Assembly (NCBI RefSeq): GCF_001669775.1
Contig: NZ_LXWK01000011.1
Coordinates: 62,001-126,000, forward strand
Length of the DNA stretch: 64,000 nt
Source: Rheinheimera sp. SA_1
Lineage (GTDB): Bacteria > Pseudomonadota > Gammaproteobacteria > Enterobacterales > Alteromonadaceae
Direction of reading: 5' to 3'
Shown here: positions 1 through 8,777 of the stretch, piece after piece
Layout of the letters: each line of letters opens with the position of its first letter
Position numbering within the stretch: position 1 is the first letter of the stretch
The notes under the pieces: generated by a model
Seen by the model: the letters and a program-made list of their open reading frames with translations, nothing else
Told to the model about the DNA's origin: nothing
Databases searched by the model: none
Made by a program: the position numbers and the translations under genes

Positions 1-1
1 T

Positions 2-520
2 ATTTTATTTGCTGATCAAAACATTGAAGAAACAAATGCTGCGACCGGCATTCTAGCGACCAGCAGTGCCAAAACCCAGGCACCAAAACTTAGGGTGTTA
101 AAGGTGTTAGCCCCGGTAGACAACCCTAATCCACCTTCTGGCACAACACCCGGCACCAGTTCGGAAGCACATCTACAGCAAGCCATTGAACAGTTACAGC
201 AGTATTTTGCTGGCACCCGCCAGCAGTTTTCATTAACTTTGGCGCCGTTTGGCAGCCCGTTTCAACAACAAGTCTGGCAGGCCCTTTCCATTATCCCTTT
301 TGCCCACAGCTGCAGTTACGGTGCTATTGCCAACCATTTGCACAACCCAAAAGCGGTACGCGCTGTCGGTGCTGCCAATGGCCGGAATCCAATTGCGATA
401 GTGGTGCCCTGCCATCGGGTGATTGGCGCCAATGGCAGTCTGACCGGTTATGCCGGAGGCTTGAACCGCAAGTTATGGCTGCTCGACCATGAAATGCAAA
501 TTGCCGCGCAGAACCAATAA
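2..520 (+). CDS. ogt: methylated-DNA--protein-cysteine S-methyltransferase (Ogt/MGMT), 5' end outside the window
   Basis: Repairs O6-alkylguanine and O4-alkylthymine in DNA by transferring the alkyl group to its own active-site cysteine in a single suicide reaction. The acceptor motif PCHRVIG lies about two thirds along, followed by the conserved [10 protein letters not shown] and a C-terminal LLDHE. An internal GTG at 95 could be read as a start, but the frame stays open to the window edge and the upstream residues (ILFADQN) match the family's N-terminal domain. The gene is therefore cut by the window and begins further left; only the C-terminal 172 residues are visible. The family is certain. 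The choice between ogt and adaB-like naming rests on the missing N-terminus. Confidence 0.9.
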   Translation: MLFADQNIEETNAATGILATSSAKTQAPKLRVLKVLAPVDNPNPPSGTTPGTSSEAHLQQAIEQLQQYFAGTRQQFSLTLAPFGSPFQQQVWQALSIIPFAHSCSYGAIANHLHNPKAVRAVGAANGRNPIAIVVPCHRVIGANGSLTGYAGGLNRKLWLLDHEMQIAAQNQ

Positions 521-621
521 CATTCGTAAAAATCGAATCATAATCGTGGTTTAATGCAATTTATTGTCGATTAAATTTCGGGTTAAATGATCACTCAATG
601 CAATCACCCGGAATAACGACC

Positions 622-1497
622 ATGAAAGAACGGCAACTGAAGCAAATTTTACCGGCGCAACAAGTGTCAGATGGCGCCGGCGTGAAAATCCGCCGCAGTT
701 TAGGCCTGCAACCGCAGCTGCGACTCGACCCATTTTTAATGCTGGATTGTTTTGGCTCGGATCAGGCGGCCGATTATCTGGCAGGCTTCCCGGCACATCC
801 ACATCGTGGATTTGAAACCGTCACTTATATGCTGGACGGCCATATGCTGCATGAAGATCATTTAGGGAATCAAGGGCATCTGAAATCCGGTGGCGTACAG
901 TGGATGACCGCCGGTAGCGGTATTATCCATTCCGAAATGCCACAGCAGGAATCAGGCTTGATGCGTGGTTTTCAGTTGTGGCTGAACTTGCCAGCCAGCG
1001 AAAAAATGAAAGATCCGGCTTATGTTGACTTAAAACCAGAACAACTCAGCCGGCTTGCCCTTGTTGGCGGTGGTCATGCCGTCGTCATCGCTGGTCACTT
1101 AACCCTGCCGCTGCAAAATCAAACCCTCGCTGGCCCTATTCAGGGGTTGTCGACCGAACCTTTATATGTGGATCTCAGCTTCACTGCCGGTGAGCAGGTG
1201 CAACTGCTGATCCCAAGTGGCCACAATGCACTGGTGTATCCGTTTGAAGGTGAAATCAAAATTGCCGGTAGCAGAGTACAAACGCATCAAGCGGCCATTC
1301 TGACCGACGGCGACAGCCTGATGATCACTGCGGATGCCGCAGCACGGGTGATTGTGCTCGCCGCCAAACCTATTGGCGAACCTGTGGTGCAATACGGGCC
1401 TTTTGTAATGAACTCGGTAGCCGAAATTGAACAAGCGATCCGTGATTATCAGGCTGGGACCTTAACCAAAATGGCTGCAGGCACAATTCAGGTTTAA
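622..1497 (+). CDS. pirin family protein
   Basis: Bicupin of 291 residues. The N-terminal cupin carries HPHRGFETVTYML and, later, SGIIHSEMP; these supply the His/His/His/Glu set that binds iron in pirins. Bacterial pirins are variously quercetinases or regulators of metabolic enzymes, and nothing here shows which. The ATG at 622 is preferred over an in-frame ATG at 598 because GGAATAACGACC places a ribosome site at normal spacing and the protein then starts like its homologues (MKERQLKQI). It appears monocistronic: a 100-bp gap separates it from the upstream gene, and a hairpin and a separate promoter precede mtnN. Molecular role unassigned. Confidence 0.88.
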   Translation: MKERQLKQILPAQQVSDGAGVKIRRSLGLQPQLRLDPFLMLDCFGSDQAADYLAGFPAHPHRGFETVTYMLDGHMLHEDHLGNQGHLKSGGVQWMTAGSGIIHSEMPQQESGLMRGFQLWLNLPASEKMKDPAYVDLKPEQLSRLALVGGGHAVVIAGHLTLPLQNQTLAGPIQGLSTEPLYVDLSFTAGEQVQLLIPSGHNALVYPFEGEIKIAGSRVQTHQAAILTDGDSLMITADAAARVIVLAAKPIGEPVVQYGPFVMNSVAEIEQAIRDYQAGTLTKMAAGTIQV

Positions 1498-1533
1498 CGA
1501 ACCCGCCTGAGCGATAATGTCTGAATATTTAAA

Positions 1534-1561
1534 CCGCGCAAACCTGCAGCAACTTGCGCGG
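1534..1561 (+). terminator. hairpin after the pirin gene, possible terminator
   Basis: Perfect 8-bp inverted repeat CCGCGCAA / TTGCGCGG around a 12-nt loop, 36 bp past the pirin stop. No real T-tract follows on the plus strand, so intrinsic termination is uncertain. It could equally stabilise the 3' end of the mRNA. Confidence 0.35.
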
Positions 1562-1595
1562 CTAAAATAGTTCGGCAACAGACGGTTTCCCTTCG

Positions 1596-1601
1596 TATAA
1601 T
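1596..1601 (+). promoter_or_regulatory. consensus -10 box (TATAAT) ahead of mtnN
   Basis: A perfect TATAAT lies 28 bp before the mtnN ATG, between the pirin hairpin and the gene. No good -35 hexamer is present at 16-18 bp spacing (TTCGGC at 19 bp is the best), so the assignment rests on the -10 box and position. An AGGTGAAATCAAG stretch just before the ATG is the ribosome site. Confidence 0.4.
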
Positions 1602-1628
1602 GGCGGTTTTGCATCAGGTGAAATCAAG

Positions 1629-2339
1629 ATGAAACTTGTCGGAATTATCGGGGCCATGGAGCAGGAAGTGGCGCTGCTGAAACAACAATTAACCAACGCC
1701 ACTACCACAAAGATTGCCAGTTTTGAATTTCACCGCGGCAGCCTGCAAGGGATTGACGTGGTGCTGGTACAATCTGGCATCGGCAAAGTGACCGCCGCTA
1801 TAGCTACAGCGTTACTCATTCATCAGTTTCAGCCCGATTGTGTGATCAACACCGGTTCTGCCGGTGGTTTTGATCCGGAATTGTCAGTTGGCGATATCGT
1901 CATTTCTTCAGAAGTTCGCCACCACGACGTTGATGTCACCGCTTTTGGTTATGAACCAGGCCAGGTACCACGTTTACCGGCAGCTTTTACCGCGCATCCG
2001 GCACTCATTCTTGCCGCCGAACAAAGTATTGCCGCCCTGGGTTTTTGTCAGACCAAAAAAGGCCTAATCACCACCGGTGATGTGTTTATGTGTGATCCGG
2101 AGCGCATTGCCAAAACCCGCGCCACTTTCCCGACCATGCTGGCGGTGGAAATGGAAGGCGCGGCCATCGCACAGGCATGTTATCAGCTCAATACCCCTTT
2201 TGTGGTGATCCGCAGCTTAAGTGATATCGCCGGCAAAGAATCGCCAACCTCGTTTGAGGCTTATCTGGAAATTGCCTCGCGCAACAGCAGCGCTATGGTG
2301 GTGGAACTGCTTGGCAACCTGCGCCAGCTGGAGCTGTGA
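1629..2339 (+). CDS. mtnN: 5'-methylthioadenosine/S-adenosylhomocysteine nucleosidase
   Basis: Hydrolyses methylthioadenosine, S-adenosylhomocysteine and 5'-deoxyadenosine to adenine plus the thioribose, removing inhibitory SAM by-products and feeding methionine salvage and autoinducer-2 synthesis. The 236-residue length is normal for the family. Visible family signatures are GIIGAMEQEV at the N-terminus (catalytic Glu13), NTGSAGGF in the ribose-binding region, VEMEGAAIAQ, and RSLSDIAG with the catalytic proton-donor Asp199. It is followed after 41 bp by a CbiB-like gene, an arrangement seen in related marine gammaproteobacteria (from memory). Function is secure. Confidence 0.96.
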   Translation: MKLVGIIGAMEQEVALLKQQLTNATTTKIASFEFHRGSLQGIDVVLVQSGIGKVTAAIATALLIHQFQPDCVINTGSAGGFDPELSVGDIVISSEVRHHDVDVTAFGYEPGQVPRLPAAFTAHPALILAAEQSIAALGFCQTKKGLITTGDVFMCDPERIAKTRATFPTMLAVEMEGAAIAQACYQLNTPFVVIRSLSDIAGKESPTSFEAYLEIASRNSSAMVVELLGNLRQLEL

Positions 2340-2380
2340 TGTCTCAGCTTATGCTACAAAAAAATCAGGACTAACACCCC

Positions 2381-3376
2381 TTGCAGCCTGAAACGCTCGC
2401 GCCCTTATACACCTTACAACAACTGTTGCAGCATCCCTGGTTGCAGCAGCCGTTGTTGTTGTGGCTGGTGATTGTGCTAAGCAGCCTGTTGCCGCTACCA
2501 GCCAGTTATCAGCCGTTGGTGTTGTTTCGCATTTTGGCTAGCCGACTGGCCAGTAGAGTGAACAAAACAGCTTACCCATCAGCGCAACTGAAATTGTCTG
2601 GTAGCTTAGCGGCAGTGATTGCCATCGCTCCCTGGCTGTTGTTGGCCTGGGCTTTTACGCTGTTATCGCAAATGCCGCAGCTGTGGCATAGTTTGTTACT
2701 TTACCTCTGTCTGGACTGGCAAACCGTCCGCCAGCATGCACTGCAAATTCAGGCGAGCCTCGAAAAACAACAACTCAGTCTGGCGCGGGATCAATTGCAG
2801 CCGCTGGTGTTGCGTGAAGTACGGTTGATGTCGGAAGTTGGTGTCAGCAAAGCCTGTCTGGAAAGTCTGTTATTCCGCCTCGCGACGCAATGGACTTCGG
2901 TATTGTTGTGGTTTTTAGCTGCCGGTGTGGAAGGTGCCATTGCTTATCGTTTATTGCAGGAACTGCAGCAGCAGTGGAACCCGAAACAGTCGCAATTCCA
3001 GCATTTTGGTAAACCGGTGGCGGCCATAGTGGCTGTTCTGAACTGGCCGGGCATGTTACTAACCGGCACCGTATTAGCTTTATTGGTAAGTTTGCGCCAA
3101 AGCCGGCAATATCTGAAATTTGCCAGCGATGGCTATTTTAGCTTTCCGGCACGCTGGTTACTGGCAGCAGGAGCTGCAGCATTAAATCGCAATCTGGCTG
3201 GACCGGTGTATTATCAGGGACAAAAAATCCGTCGGGTCCGCATTGGCCCGGCGCTGGAGCCCAAAGCGGCTGATATTTCGCTACTGCTGAAATTATGCCG
3301 CCAGTATCAGGTTGGCGTATGGCTGCTCCTGAGCAGCTATCTCGGGCTTGGGCTCCTTGCCAGTTGGCCATCGTGA
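2381..3376 (+). CDS. CbiB/CobD-like membrane protein (divergent adenosylcobinamide-phosphate synthase family)
   Basis: Integral membrane protein of 331 residues with about five hydrophobic segments. Its layout resembles CbiB, which joins aminopropanol phosphate to adenosylcobyric acid. The central stretch REVRLMSEVGVSKACLESL aligns with the CbiB region that carries an ENxSDG signature, but here that signature is replaced by FRLATQW. No other cobalamin biosynthesis gene is in the window. It may therefore have lost or changed its reaction. The start is a TTG (AGGA ten bases upstream); the nearest ATG, at 2351, runs into a stop after seven codons. Position behind mtnN suggests co-transcription. 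Enzymatic role doubtful. Confidence 0.6.
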   Translation: MQPETLAPLYTLQQLLQHPWLQQPLLLWLVIVLSSLLPLPASYQPLVLFRILASRLASRVNKTAYPSAQLKLSGSLAAVIAIAPWLLLAWAFTLLSQMPQLWHSLLLYLCLDWQTVRQHALQIQASLEKQQLSLARDQLQPLVLREVRLMSEVGVSKACLESLLFRLATQWTSVLLWFLAAGVEGAIAYRLLQELQQQWNPKQSQFQHFGKPVAAIVAVLNWPGMLLTGTVLALLVSLRQSRQYLKFASDGYFSFPARWLLAAGAAALNRNLAGPVYYQGQKIRRVRIGPALEPKAADISLLLKLCRQYQVGVWLLLSSYLGLGLLASWPS

Positions 3377-3532
3377 CCCGAAGCCGACCGGCATTTTTAC
3401 CATCTGCCCGAACTCCAGCCACACGATGTTCTGGACTTTAGGGTAGAAGTTGCGATATTTTCAATGATATTGACATCTTTTCTACAGACCCAACCTTTAT
3501 GTTCAAGTTTTCTTGTCGGCACGATCCATTTC

Positions 3533-6500
3533 ATGCGTAAGCTGTTGAACTGGCTTGGTCTGTCCTTGGTATGTTTGCTGGCGCTGAATGGCCAGGCAAG
3601 TCAGGCCGCCGAATTAAAACCACTGCTTCAACCGCTGACGGTCGAGCAAGGCCTGTCGCGGGGCTCGGTTCGTAATTTACATATCGATCAAGAAGGCTTT
3701 TTATGGATAGCCACCAGCAACGGCCTGAACCGGTTTGATGCCACCCGTAACCTGATTGTGGGTGCTGATGACGCCAAAATTGCTGGCCTGGATTTTAATC
3801 AGGTCATTGAACACCAACCGAATCAAATCTGGGCCGTCGCCAGCCAGGTCGGAATTTTTCAGATTAATAAAACCACCGGCGCCATTCGCTTAGTGCTGGA
3901 TTTGGCGGCCCAGGAACAGCTGGAATTGCCATCGCTTACCGAAGTGATTGTTGAAGATGATGACCATCTACTGGTCGCAATCAATAGCAGCCTGTATCGT
4001 TTTTCGATTAAAACCAGACAACTCACTGAATTATTTAATTTAAAACAAGCGAACATCGAACTTGGCTGGATCCGTCAGCTCTGGCGTTATCAGCAACAAT
4101 TGTTGGTGGGTAGCAACCAGGGTTTATTCAGCATTAATCTTAAAACCGGTGAATTTCAGCTGATAAAGCTCGCGCCGACCCGGGTACACCAACTGCAACC
4201 GATGATCCGGCATCTCTATGCAACTGCAGAGCATCTGTTCATCAGCAGCAATACCTCAATCTATCGATTGCCATTGTCGCAATTACAGCAACCGGTTGCA
4301 CAATGGCAACCGGAACGTATTTTGAAGAATATCCGGGTAATGCGGATGTTACAGCATCAGCATCGCTTGTTGCTGGCAACCAGTAGCGGTCTGTACGAAT
4401 ACGACGAAGCGCAGGCATCCAGTAAATTTTTGTGGCGATTCAGTCAGGGTAGTCAGGAAGTCGGTCAGGACATCATTACCGATCTGGTGCCAACTTCAGA
4501 CGGCGGATTATGGTTAGCCAGTCGTGATGATGGCGTGTATTACTGGCACCCGCGGAGTACCGCATTTAAAAATATCCGCCTGCAGAGCTCTGACCAAAGG
4601 ACAGAAAATCTCAGTATTATGCACACGCTGGGCGCACTGGCTCTGGCCGAGGGGCAGCCAGACAAGTTATGGGTTGGCTCTGGAATTGGCCTGCAACAAC
4701 TGGATTTACGCAGCGGCGAATTTACCAGCTTTACTTATCCAGATGAAATACCAGCTGATTTTGGCCAGTCGCTTAGCCGCATCTATCCACAATCCGATAA
4801 CCATCTGTGGTTGCGCTCCAGCAATTCACTGCGCTTTTTCTCCGTCACTGACCAACAGTTTTTACCCGCCCCGCTGGCCGATCCAACGCAACAGAGCTTG
4901 TTAACAGCTGCGGTACGTGGCCACTGGCGTGACGAGCATGGTGATTTCTGGTTCTATAATTTGCATGAGTACTATCGCTATCGCCCATCGCTTGGTTTGA
5001 TTGAGCCTTTAGCAGGCTTAAAGGAAAAAGTACCACCACAGCTGGCTGGCAGATTTCTGGGTTATGTGCCCAATCAAACAAACCAAATCATCCTTAGCGC
5101 GCATGACCAGTTATGGATTTATGATACAACGACGCAGCAAGCCAGACTGATGTATCAAACAGCCGATTATCAGCCAACGTTAGCGCGTTTTGCCGACAAG
5201 CTCACGCTAGATCCACAAGGGATGTTATGGATCACATTCCATGGGGTTGGTTTGCTGGGATTTGACAGTCAGTTACAGTTAAAACATCACTTTAACGAAC
5301 AGCATTTGTTGTTAAGCAACAGTGTGTTTTCCAGTGAACTGGATGGTCAGGGCCATTTGTGGTTTTCTGGCAATCACGGCTTGTCGCGACTTGATACTAA
5401 AACCTTACGTATTGAACATTTCTCGCGCAAAGATGGTCTGGCTTCGCACACATTTAACTATGGTGCCAGTACACGCCTCAGCAACGGCAATCTGGTATTT
5501 GGCAGTCGCCAGGGATTAACGCTGGTTGAATCCCGCAGATTTGTCGAACAACCGGTCGAACCGAAAATTGCCATCACCTCGATACGGGGCCTGAATCAAC
5601 CAGCCTCGACAGCACTTGGCAATTTAACCGGCCAGACTTTTACCTTTAATTACGAAGTGCCGGGCATCGAAATCCAGTTTTCGGCCTTGAGTTTCCGCGA
5701 TAGCAGCAAAATCAGCTATCGGTTATGGCTGGAAGGTGCACAACGGCTTGATTACCCAGAACAAACTTCACCACAAATTGTGTTCCCGCAACTGCAGCCC
5801 GGCAGCTACCTTTTTAACGTCGCCGCAATTTCACCAATGACCGGCCTGGAAAGCGCGCCGGCGCAGATCCGTCTGGAGATTACTGCAGCGCCCTGGCGCA
5901 CCCAAACGGCCTATATTAGCTATGGCGCGCTATTGTTCCTATTCACGCTGCTGTGGTGGCGCAATCGCCGCCGACAACGCCGGTTGCTGGCGCAAGCGCA
6001 CAAAAAAGTAAAAATCTCCGAACAACGCTTAAAACAAGCACTGGAAGCGGTCGAAAGTGGCGCCTGGGAATGGCACTCACATAAAAACAGCATTTTCGCT
6101 CAGCGTGTGCATAGTATGCTGGGGTACAGTGAAGCACTGGATCCACTGACGATGCAGCAGCATCTGTCGTTGATCCATGTTGATGATCGCGAAGCGTATC
6201 AGCAGGCATGGCAACGTTTTACCAGCGCACCAGATAAAACCTTCGACCACAGCTACCGCATGCAGCACAAAAACGGTCATTGGTTGTGGTTCAGAGACAT
6301 TGGTAAAGTCACCGAATTATCCAGCCAGCAAAAAATTGAACGGGTGATTGGCACCTACAGCAACATTACCGAAACCCGTGCCACCAAAGAAAAAGCCCGG
6401 CTATTTGGCGAAGCGTTTCAGCAAACCCGCGACTGGGTGGTGCTGTTGGATTTAGAACAAAGAGTTATCGCCGCCAACCAGTCGTTCAGCGATGTGTTTG

Positions 6501-8056
6501 GCAATATGGACGAATATTTAACCAACCCCCGGGTCCATGATCTGGGAATTAGCCTCAATCGCCGGCGGTTTTATACCAAGTTGCTGGCCGGGATGACAGT
6601 CAATCAGCATTGGCAAGGCGAAGAACTGGTGCAATGCCCGGATGGCTCCGAGCGCCCTACCCTGATCAACATTACTGCGGTGGGTGATGATTTGCAGGTG
6701 GAGTTTTTTGTGTTGGTGTTTACTGATATCACAGCTCAAAAACAGGCGGAAGACGATTTACGTTATCTCGCGAGCTACGACACCCTAACCGGCCTGCCGA
6801 ACCGTGCCTTGCTGATGGACCGCATTTACCACGGCATCGAACAGGCGAAACGTGAACGCCGTTCGCTGGCGTTGTGCTTTATCGATCTGGATAAATTTAA
6901 GCAAATTAACGATAGCCTCGGCCACGATATCGGCGACTTACTGCTGAAAAAAGTCGCCAAACGGCTGACCGACACCCTGCGGTTAACCGACACCGTGGCA
7001 AGGCTTGGCGGTGACGAATTTGTGGTACTGCTGGAAGCCTATAAAAACGACGACAATATCAGCCACGTGGCGCGCAAGATGATTAAAACCATTGGCGAGC
7101 CGATGCAGCTTGGCGCTCATATCGTCAGTGTGTCACCCAGTATCGGCATTGCCGTGTTCCCGGAAGATGCGCATGACGCGAAAGAACTGCTCAAACATGC
7201 AGACGTGGCGATGTATCACGCCAAAGACAGCGGCCGCAATAATTTCCAATTCTTTATCAATGAAATGAATGAAAAAGCTTATATGCAACTGGCGCGGGAA
7301 ACCAAGCTTCGAAGCGCTTATCAGCAAAGTGAGTTTTTTAACTTCTATCAGCCGATTTACGACAGCCGCCAGCAAAAAGTCGTGGGCGCTGAAGTGCTGA
7401 TGCGCTGGCAATCGGATCAGGGCTTGGTGCCGCCAAACGACTTTATTCCGCTGGCCGAAGATTTAAATCTGATAGTGCCGATGACGTTAACTCTGTTGGA
7501 ACGCGCACTCTGTGATTTACAACAATGGCATCAGGCCGGTTTTAGCCTTTATCTGTCGGTGAATTTATCGACCCGCCATTTAGAGCAGGATGACTTAGCC
7601 TTACAAACCAGCAACTTGCTGCAAAAATATCAGTTGCCAGCCAGCTGCCTGCGCTTTGAAGTAACTGAAAGCGCCTTGATGCAGGATCACCAAAGCGCCA
7701 TCGCCACCATGCTGGCGCTGAGTGAACTCGGTATTCAACTGGCACTGGACGATTTTGGTACCGGTTATTCCTCGCTGAAATACTTAAAAGAACTGCCGAT
7801 TGACGCCATTAAAATCGACCGCAGTTTTGTCAAAGATATCGGCATCGACAGCAACGACGAAACCATCATCGACGCCATGCTCAGCATGGCCAACAGCCTC
7901 GGCATGTACTGCATCGCTGAAGGCGTCGAAACCGAACAACAACTGGCATTTTTCAGCCAGCGCCAGTGTTACCTTATTCAGGGGTATTTGTTTGGCAAAC
8001 CGATGCCAGCGGTTGAGTTTGGGGCTCGCTTGGCGAGCGAGCGGGATTTGGTTTAA
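3533..8056 (+). CDS. membrane sensor: two-component-type propeller, Y_Y_Y, PAS, PAS, GGDEF, EAL
   Basis: Predicted dual diguanylate cyclase/phosphodiesterase of 1507 residues controlling c-di-GMP. In order: signal peptide (about 1-27, ending QASQAAE); periplasmic beta-propeller repeats with recurring GLWLAS/FLWIATSNGL blades (about 30-690); Y_Y_Y domain (about 700-785); one membrane helix (about 793-813); two PAS domains (about 830-950 and 960-1070); GGDEF with intact GGDEF at residues 1159-1163; EAL domain (about 1265-1500). The EAL signature reads EVL (Glu1287), with DDFGTGYSSL and EGVE intact, so catalysis is plausible. An in-frame ATG at 3464 gives a 23-residue extension that would spoil the signal peptide; ATG 3533 is chosen. 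This is the classical hybrid-kinase sensor half fused straight to c-di-GMP enzymes. Its ligand is unknown; polysaccharide sensing is known for the propeller family in other phyla. Confidence 0.88.
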   Translation: MRKLLNWLGLSLVCLLALNGQASQAAELKPLLQPLTVEQGLSRGSVRNLHIDQEGFLWIATSNGLNRFDATRNLIVGADDAKIAGLDFNQVIEHQPNQIWAVASQVGIFQINKTTGAIRLVLDLAAQEQLELPSLTEVIVEDDDHLLVAINSSLYRFSIKTRQLTELFNLKQANIELGWIRQLWRYQQQLLVGSNQGLFSINLKTGEFQLIKLAPTRVHQLQPMIRHLYATAEHLFISSNTSIYRLPLSQLQQPVAQWQPERILKNIRVMRMLQHQHRLLLATSSGLYEYDEAQASSKFLWRFSQGSQEVGQDIITDLVPTSDGGLWLASRDDGVYYWHPRSTAFKNIRLQSSDQRTENLSIMHTLGALALAEGQPDKLWVGSGIGLQQLDLRSGEFTSFTYPDEIPADFGQSLSRIYPQSDNHLWLRSSNSLRFFSVTDQQFLPAPLADPTQQSLLTAAVRGHWRDEHGDFWFYNLHEYYRYRPSLGLIEPLAGLKEKVPPQLAGRFLGYVPNQTNQIILSAHDQLWIYDTTTQQARLMYQTADYQPTLARFADKLTLDPQGMLWITFHGVGLLGFDSQLQLKHHFNEQHLLLSNSVFSSELDGQGHLWFSGNHGLSRLDTKTLRIEHFSRKDGLASHTFNYGASTRLSNGNLVFGSRQGLTLVESRRFVEQPVEPKIAITSIRGLNQPASTALGNLTGQTFTFNYEVPGIEIQFSALSFRDSSKISYRLWLEGAQRLDYPEQTSPQIVFPQLQPGSYLFNVAAISPMTGLESAPAQIRLEITAAPWRTQTAYISYGALLFLFTLLWWRNRRRQRRLLAQAHKKVKISEQRLKQALEAVESGAWEWHSHKNSIFAQRVHSMLGYSEALDPLTMQQHLSLIHVDDREAYQQAWQRFTSAPDKTFDHSYRMQHKNGHWLWFRDIGKVTELSSQQKIERVIGTYSNITETRATKEKARLFGEAFQQTRDWVVLLDLEQRVIAANQSFSDVFGNMDEYLTNPRVHDLGISLNRRRFYTKLLAGMTVNQHWQGEELVQCPDGSERPTLINITAVGDDLQVEFFVLVFTDITAQKQAEDDLRYLASYDTLTGLPNRALLMDRIYHGIEQAKRERRSLALCFIDLDKFKQINDSLGHDIGDLLLKKVAKRLTDTLRLTDTVARLGGDEFVVLLEAYKNDDNISHVARKMIKTIGEPMQLGAHIVSVSPSIGIAVFPEDAHDAKELLKHADVAMYHAKDSGRNNFQFFINEMNEKAYMQLARETKLRSAYQQSEFFNFYQPIYDSRQQKVVGAEVLMRWQSDQGLVPPNDFIPLAEDLNLIVPMTLTLLERALCDLQQWHQAGFSLYLSVNLSTRHLEQDDLALQTSNLLQKYQLPASCLRFEVTESALMQDHQSAIATMLALSELGIQLALDDFGTGYSSLKYLKELPIDAIKIDRSFVKDIGIDSNDETIIDAMLSMANSLGMYCIAEGVETEQQLAFFSQRQCYLIQGYLFGKPMPAVEFGARLASERDLV

Positions 8057-8086
8057 GCGGCGGCTTAATGCGCTTTGGTTTGGTTT

Positions 8087-8323
8087 TTGTTTGGCTGCAA
8101 ACGGCTGTTTTAAAAGCGTTTCGCCTATGGCGAGTTTCTTTCTTTTGCTTCGCCAAAAGAAAGAAACCAAAGAAAAGGCGACCCCTGATCGCTCGAAAGC
8201 CCGCAATAAAATCAACAGTTTGAGGCGCCGACAAAACTCGCAGGTCGCTACCGTCGACCTGCTCAGACAGTTGTCGGCTTAAAACCTCAAACCGTCGATT
8301 TTAAAGCGGCTCGCTTTACGGGG
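8087..8323 (+). repeat. structured repeat family, copy A
   Basis: Thirty bases past the sensor gene. Near-identical to copy B (9136-9452) and related in structure to inverted copy C (10254-10458). Elements in order: small hairpin TCGCC-tat-GGCGA; hairpin with 14-bp arms GTTTCTTTCTTTTG (8134-8147) and its complement (to 8167) around loop CTTCGC; constant stretch ACCCCTGATCGCTCGAAAGC; then nested stems AAAATC/GATTTT (8208/8297), GTTTGAGG/CCTCAAAC (8218/8285), GCCGACAA/TTGTCGGC (8227/8271) and CAGGTCG/CGACCTG (8241/8255) closed by loop CTACCGT; final constant GGCTCGCTTTACGGGG. Short open frames across it are not credible genes. The family was not identified by name. It could be a structured RNA or a non-autonomous element. 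Confidence 0.85.
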
Positions 8324-8453
8324 ACTAAGAGCAAGAGCTTGCATATTTAGTATCAACATTTTTACTCAAACCACCACAAGTGGCAGAAGACCCAGCCAGC
8401 GGCATTTTTTGACCGTAACATATGATGGTTGGGTTCTCTTTAGGGTAAATCGC

Positions 8454-8508
8454 ACGATTTAATCGTATTGACCGTTTCATGCGATAAAATGTATGCTGCA
8501 TTTATCGC
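8454..8508 (+). promoter_or_regulatory. promoter and probable autoregulatory operator of the toxin-antitoxin operon
   Basis: TTGACC (8468-8473) and TATGCT (8492-8497) form a sigma-70 promoter with 18-bp spacing. Two inverted repeats embrace it: ACGATT-T-AATCGT (8454-8466) just upstream of the -35 box, and GCGATAAA / TTTATCGC (8481-8508) straddling the -10 box. Phd/YefM antitoxins are known to repress their own operon through such palindromes; operator function here is inferred. Confidence 0.6.
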
Positions 8509-8526
8509 TAAATCTGGAGCTTAATT

Positions 8527-8769
8527 ATGCAAACCCTCACGGCAAATGACGCGAAACGCAATTTTGGTGAGTTGCTGCTAAACGCTCAACGTGAACCCAT
8601 CAAAATTAGCAAAAACAGTAAAGATGCTGTAGTCGTGATGTCGATCCACGATTATGAAGCACTGGAAGCGATGAAAGCTGATTACCTGCAACACTGCTTT
8701 CACGCTGCAAAAGAAGATTTAGTGCAAGGTAATATTGTTGATGGCGAAAGTTTCCTCAAGGCTCTGTAA
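8527..8769 (+). CDS. type II antitoxin, Phd/YefM family
   Basis: Eighty-residue DNA-binding antitoxin expected to neutralise the toxin encoded 8 bp downstream and to repress the operon. The N-terminal half has the Phd/YefM pattern (TLTANDAKRNFGELLLNAQ, then PIKISKNSKDAVVVMS and a YEALE helix). The acidic C-terminal tail would wrap the toxin. A strong GGAG site lies seven bases before the ATG, and the promoter at 8468-8497 carries palindromes. It is flanked by structured repeat copies A and B. Family assignment is firm; the exact subfamily is not. Confidence 0.88.
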   Translation: MQTLTANDAKRNFGELLLNAQREPIKISKNSKDAVVVMSIHDYEALEAMKADYLQHCFHAAKEDLVQGNIVDGESFLKAL

Positions 8770-8777
8770 GCACGCAG

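Noticed and set aside
95-97. GTG as start of the first gene
   Set aside because: The frame is open to the window edge and the upstream residues match the family, so the gene simply starts outside the window.
8097-8282. Open frames across the structured repeats (also 9132-9317 and 10326-10649) giving KKETKEKATPDRSKAR-like peptides
   Set aside because: They occur in several frames and copies, lack ribosome sites, and follow hairpin arms whose sequence changes between copies by base pairing rather than by codon; not genes.
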